From DATHGT01 sp035317605 (GTDB taxonomy: Bacteria; Methylomirabilota; Methylomirabilia; Rokubacteriales; CSP1-6): a stretch of 10,922 nucleotides of DNA. The first letter of the stretch is position 1; the number at the start of each line of letters is the position of its first letter. Shown piece after piece: positions 8,496 through 10,922 of this stretch. The stretch covers positions 1-10,922 of the forward strand of contig DATHGT010000354.1 of NCBI GenBank assembly GCA_035317605.1, read 5' to 3'. The notes under the pieces were generated by a model. That model worked only from the letters and a program-made list of their open reading frames with translations, searched no databases and was not told the DNA's origin. The position numbers were made by a program, and so were the translations under genes.

Positions 8496-9162
8496 CAAGT
8501 GGGACATCGAGATCGTGGCGGCCGCGCTCCCCGAGCACGCCGTCCGCGGCAAGCGGCTGCTCGAGGTCGGGTCGTTCGACGTCAACGGGACGATCCGGCC
8601 GGGCCTCGAGGCGCTGGGACCCGCCGAGTACGTGGGGATCGACATGCGTCAGGGCCCGGGCGTCGACATCGTGTGCGACGCGGCCGAGATCGACCGGCGC
8701 TTCGGGCCGGACGCGTTCGACGTGGTCGTGTCCACCGAGCTGCTCGAGCACGCCCGCGAGTGGAAGAAGATCATCCACAACTTCAAGCACGTGCTGAAGC
8801 CCGGCGGTCTGCTCGTCGTCACCACACGCTCGTATGGCGTGGACTTCCACCGGCATCCCTATGATTTCTGGCGCTACGAGCGGGACGACTTCGAGCTGAT
8901 CTTCTCGGACATGGACGTCGAGGATTTGCAGCTCGATCCCACCGACCCGGGGATCTTCATCAAGGCGCGCAAGCCAGCTCACTTCGTCGAGCGCGATCTC
9001 TCCTCGCACCGCCTCTACTCCATCCTCCGCCGCAAGAAGAAGCGCGAGGCCACCTCGTTCGACATTCTCCACTTCGAGGTTCGCTACCGGTTCATCCGCC
9101 TGCTCATGGATTTGCTGCCGAAGCGTTATCGGCGCGCGGTTCATGAGGGACTGCTGAAGTAG
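8488..9162 (+). CDS. Class I SAM-dependent methyltransferase
   Basis: 224 residues from a GTG at 8488 that overlaps the previous gene by eight bases; translation begins MCSKWDIEIV. Motif I is LLEVGSFDVNG (24-34), a variant glycine-rich loop. YVGIDM (48-53) is the acidic strand-2 end, VVVSTELLEHARE (79-91) is motif II, and LKPGGLLVVTT (103-113) follows. HRHPYDFWRY (121-130) is typical of a methyltransferase group often found in polysaccharide and natural-product loci. The basic patch RRKKKREATSF and the C-terminal arm may contact substrate. The last codons and stop lie in the first unit of a tandem repeat. Confidence 0.9.
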   Translation: MCSKWDIEIVAAALPEHAVRGKRLLEVGSFDVNGTIRPGLEALGPAEYVGIDMRQGPGVDIVCDAAEIDRRFGPDAFDVVVSTELLEHAREWKKIIHNFKHVLKPGGLLVVTTRSYGVDFHRHPYDFWRYERDDFELIFSDMDVEDLQLDPTDPGIFIKARKPAHFVERDLSSHRLYSILRRKKKREATSFDILHFEVRYRFIRLLMDLLPKRYRRAVHEGLLK

Positions 9163-9237
9163 CGCGCGGCGGCGCTCCGGGTGGACGGATTCACGAGGGC
9201 TGCTGAAGTAACGCGCGGCAGCGCTCCGGGTGGACGG
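9140..9237 (+). repeat. Tandem direct repeat covering the methyltransferase 3' end
   Basis: Unit 1 (9140-9188, 49 bases) and unit 2 (9190-9237, 48 bases) differ by three substitutions and one deleted base, with a single A between them. Both contain ctgctgaagta followed by a GC-rich stretch and gctccgggtggacgg. Unit 1 holds the true end of the methyltransferase (HEGLLK, stop). Unit 2 is a non-coding copy. It could be a slippage duplication or a dispersed extragenic repeat. The IS110 element begins about 105 bases further on. Confidence 0.8.
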
Positions 9238-9253
9238 GGGATGGGGGCGGGTC
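9235..9253. repeat. Inverted repeat arm A (partner 10792-10810)
   Basis: This 19-base G-rich stretch (cgggggatggg...) matches the reverse complement of 10792-10810 at 16 of 19 positions, with the first 11 identical. Both arms lie outside the IS110 boundaries set by the guide matches. Before the IS arrived they would have been only about 100 bases apart. They may be the arms of a hairpin or of a small older element into which the IS jumped. The rest of 9254-9341 holds no recognisable gene. Confidence 0.5.
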
Positions 9254-9356
9254 TCTGACCACGACCCTCGGCGTACCGATCACCCGCGAGTAGTTCCCAA
9301 TCTGGCGGTTGCGCTTCGAGTCTTTCGTTGGCGGGGGACGGATTCCCCACGTCGTG

Positions 9357-10589
9357 TCAAGTTGCAATCTCGCGGGCGGCGCGGCGGCGGGTCGGATCGT
9401 AGAGCGTTTGCGAGCGGAGCATGGCGACGAGGACGGCCAGGAGGCGATCGCCGACGCCCCGCAGGGCGCGGCCATGGCTGCAGCCTCGGGCGCGGAGCCG
9501 GGCGTAGAGGGCGGCGCCGACGAGATCGTGTTGGACCGCCGTCTGGGCCCAGTAGTGGAGGGTGTTGCGCAGCCGCGGATTGCACGCGTGGCGCATCGCC
9601 ACCAAGCGCCGTCGGCCACTTTCCTTCGTGACCGGGGCGCAGCCGACGTGGCAGCGGAGCGCATGGTAGTCTCGCGCCGCCAAGAGCCGTGAGGCCTCGG
9701 CGAGCATCGTGGCGCTGACCTTTCTCCCGACTCCCGGCAAGGACCGGAGGATGGCGACGTCACGATGCTCCTGCGTTTGCGCGAGGTCGTCGAGCAGTTG
9801 CTCGCTGCGCGCCGCACAGCGGCGCTGTTGCTCATGCCCCAGTCGCAGTCGCGGGAGCAATAAGGCCAGATGCTCCTGGGTCGCCTCCAAAACGCCGGGG
9901 GCCACGGTGAGAGGAGGCGCCCGCAAGACGGTGAGAAGTTCCTCCGCCGTGAAGCGTTTAATGCGGTGTGCGGCGAGCAGGTGGGCGACCGTCCCCCGCG
10001 TGAGCCGCGCCCCGGCCGCCGGGGTGGGCGCGCGCTCGAGCAAGGCCCACAGCCAGGGCTCGTCGGCCCCGGCGCATAAGGTGAGCAGCCCGGGCGCGAG
10101 CCGATAGAGCTGCTCGCGCAGGCGATTGCTCAGACGCCGCAGTTCATCGTCCACGTCAGCTTCCAGGCGCGTGATCTCGCGCAGCTGGATCACGCGGCCG
10201 TCTTCGGGATCCAGGCGGCGGAAGGCCCCCCGGTCAGTGACGAGCGAGCCGGCGAGGACGCGGGCATCGCGGCGATCGTCTTTCGCCCCGGCCACGGTGT
10301 AGCGATCCCGAAAGCGATCGAGCTGCTTGGGATTGAGCGCGTAGACGTGAAGGCCCTGAGCCAGTAGCGCATCGACCAGCGCCCCACGGGGGACTTCGAG
10401 CGCCACAGCCAGGGGCGCCCCCCTCCCGCTCGCGAGGCTGACCAGCCAGTGCGCCAGCGCCGCGATATCGGCGCCCGTGTGCGGCACTTTGCGCTCCTGC
10501 CGCACGATCCGATCTGGGCCGACGACGCTGACCTGATGTTCCCGACTGCCCCAATCGATGCCGACGAACCATTCGTAGTCCTCGGACAT
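9357..10589 (-). CDS. IS110-family transposase (bridge-RNA-guided recombinase)
   Basis: 410 residues, intact. The N-terminal RuvC-like DEDD domain has D12 (FVGIDWG), E65 (ALEVPRG) and D105/D108 (GAKDDRRDARVLA). A coiled-coil-like middle follows (about 135-280). The C-terminal Transposase_20 domain starts at SLPGVGRKVSATMLAEA (283-299), and KESG (322-325) holds the expected catalytic Ser (S324). All residues known to be needed in IS621-type recombinases appear present. The start is the ATG at 10587-10589, preceded by a perfect AAGGAGG (complement of 10594-10600). The same frame stays open for 57 codons upstream, but that stretch is the structured RNA region. The stop lies about 15 bases inside the element's end. 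The protein is expected to cut and rejoin donor and target DNA under guidance of the upstream RNA. Confidence 0.95.
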   Translation of the reverse strand: MSEDYEWFVGIDWGSREHQVSVVGPDRIVRQERKVPHTGADIAALAHWLVSLASGRGAPLAVALEVPRGALVDALLAQGLHVYALNPKQLDRFRDRYTVAGAKDDRRDARVLAGSLVTDRGAFRRLDPEDGRVIQLREITRLEADVDDELRRLSNRLREQLYRLAPGLLTLCAGADEPWLWALLERAPTPAAGARLTRGTVAHLLAAHRIKRFTAEELLTVLRAPPLTVAPGVLEATQEHLALLLPRLRLGHEQQRRCAARSEQLLDDLAQTQEHRDVAILRSLPGVGRKVSATMLAEASRLLAARDYHALRCHVGCAPVTKESGRRRLVAMRHACNPRLRNTLHYWAQTAVQHDLVGAALYARLRARGCSHGRALRGVGDRLLAVLVAMLRSQTLYDPTRRRAAREIAT

Positions 10590-10593
10590 TGAT

Positions 10594-10600
10594 CCTCCTT
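10594..10600 (-). promoter_or_regulatory. Strong ribosome binding site of the transposase
   Basis: The complement of 10594-10600 is AAGGAGG, four bases before the ATG at 10589. It decides this start over the longer open frame reaching 10760, whose start has no such site. Confidence 0.85.
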
Positions 10601-10617
10601 GTTGGGTATCGGTTCGT

Positions 10618-10754
10618 CCACCGTGCGGCGTCAACCCTGTACTGGCGCTCATGGCGCAATTCCCCACGGGACGTGCACGATGGTCACCGTCGTCGGGGCG
10701 CCGCTCCGTCCCAGGCGCTCGTAGCGCAGGGTCAACCAGGCGCTCCCGACGACG
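10618..10754 (-). ncRNA. Candidate bridge RNA of the IS110 element
   Basis: Two consecutive stem-loops lie between the element end and the transposase. Loop 1 has an outer stem cgtcgtcggg/cccgacgacg (10754-10745 with 10697-10688), extended after a bulged A by gcgcc/ggcgc. Its internal loop is 11 nt by 12 nt, and its apical hairpin is gcgct-acg-agcgc (10727-10715). Loop 2 has an outer 9-bp stem ccatcgtgc/gcacggtgg with one U-G pair (10683-10675 with 10626-10618). Its internal loop is about 17 by 18 nt, and its apical hairpin is gcgc-catga-gcgc (10657-10645). Loop 1 carries tgaccct (equal to the left flank plus core) and gggacggag (pairs with ctccgtccc, the core plus right flank). Loop 2 carries cgtggggaat (identical to the right terminus, 9351-9342) and gtacagggt (complementary to 10785-10777 on the transposase strand, the left terminus). 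This is the order known for IS621: target loop, then donor loop. The RNA ends are not defined; the full transcript may span about 10780-10600. Confidence 0.8.
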
Positions 10755-10782
10755 CGCCAACTGCCGCGATGACAGCGTACAG

Positions 10783-10922
10783 GGTCACCCGGTCCCACTC
10801 CCATCCCCCGCTCGCCCTCCCGCGGGTACCGGTTCTGGGGACTAGATCAGGAAGATTTTCAGCAACTCGGTGGGGGGCGTCGGGGAGGAGCGGCGATCGC
10901 TCCCCCCGACATCAATCGATAG
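10783..10922. other. Right flank of the IS; unassigned DNA with a strong hairpin
   Basis: No gene can be assigned with confidence. A 13-bp hairpin with one bulged A lies at 10879-10910 (gtcggggaggagcg, loop gcgat, cgctccccccgac), with no T-run on either side. On the minus strand the last 81 bases read as an open segment ending PPTELLKIFLI and a TAG at 10844-10842. This could be the 3' end of a gene cut by the window edge, in which case the hairpin lies inside it. The piece is too short to judge. Confidence 0.4.
10792..10810. repeat. Inverted repeat arm B (partner 9235-9253)
   Basis: Reverse complement of arm A at 16 of 19 positions. It lies 10-28 bases outside the right boundary of the IS110 element, so it is not part of the IS. 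Confidence 0.5.

Larger units (their letters stand above)
9342..10782 (-). mobile_element. Complete IS110-family insertion sequence
   Basis: The body runs 9344-10780, bounded by core dinucleotides at 9342-9343 and 10781-10782, about 1.44 kb, a normal IS110 size. Reading along the transposase strand, the left end is ...gtgacc-CT-gtacgctg (10788 down to 10773) and the right end is cgtgggga-AT-ccgtccc (9351 down to 9335). The ends were set by matches with the four guide segments of the upstream RNA: the donor loop matches both termini and the target loop matches both flanks. There are no terminal inverted repeats and no target duplication, as known for IS110. The right non-coding end is only about 15 bases long, and the left one (10590-10780) carries the RNA. 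This fits the IS110 group, in which the bridge RNA is upstream of the transposase, and not the IS1111 group. Confidence 0.8.

Noticed and set aside
9173..9228. Pairing of CGGAGCG in the target loop with CGCTCCG in the tandem repeat (9173-9179 and 9222-9228)
   Set aside because: Only 7 GC-rich bases, no fit for the other guide, and the actual flanks of the element match both guides better.
10590..10760. Longer transposase start at 10760
   Set aside because: The added 57 residues are Arg/Pro-rich and fall in the structured RNA region. The ATG at 10589 has a perfect ribosome site, and the protein then begins as IS110 transposases do.
9235..10810. The 19-bp inverted repeats as the true ends of the IS
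   Set aside because: First considered as IS1111-style subterminal repeats, but the guide matches place the ends at 9342 and 10782, and the distances of the two arms from those ends are unequal.

Overview
The window is high-GC DNA with tightly packed, overlapping genes. It looks like a chromosomal contig of a GC-rich soil-type bacterium. A Rokubacteria/Methylomirabilota-like or deltaproteobacterial host would fit, but this is only a guess from gene content; no rRNA or tRNA is present to settle it. Both ends are cut: the first gene lacks its 5' end, and the right end stops in unassigned DNA.

Layout. (1) 1-1706, +: a split transketolase, N-terminal then C-terminal subunit, joined by a 1-nt TAATG overlap. 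(2) 1707-3717: an accessory insert of visibly lower G+C. It carries one 550-residue ATPase fused to a TOPRIM-like DUF4435 region, a candidate single-gene phage-defence factor recalling fused PARIS (AriA-AriB). A 22-nt copy of the transketolase 3' end lies just beyond it, so the insert is bracketed by direct repeats. (3) 3718-4389, +: a class I SAM methyltransferase, ending at a perfect 12-bp hairpin shared with a convergent gene. (4) 4449-5129, -: a secreted protein of unknown function. (5) 7717-5262, -: a compact operon of ABC ATPase, ABC-2 permease and a NicO/UreH-like Ni/Co permease. (6) 7741-9162, +: a divergent operon of small Rieske ferredoxin, SnoaL-like protein and second methyltransferase, each overlapping the next. 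The 3' end of the last gene is duplicated in tandem. (7) 9342-10782, -: a complete IS110-family insertion sequence.

The most informative part is the IS110 element. The roughly 190 nt upstream of its transposase fold on paper into two stem-loops, each with an internal loop of guide-like sequence. This is the layout of the bridge RNAs known from IS110/IS621. The second loop matches both ends of the element (10 nt and 9 nt). The first loop matches both genomic flanks (7 nt each side, plus an inferred CT core). These matches fix the boundaries of the element, give its empty target site, and show that the two core dinucleotides differ (CT on one side, AT on the other). The RNA and its targeting logic can therefore be read from sequence alone. 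The system type is known; I have no evidence that this instance has been described.
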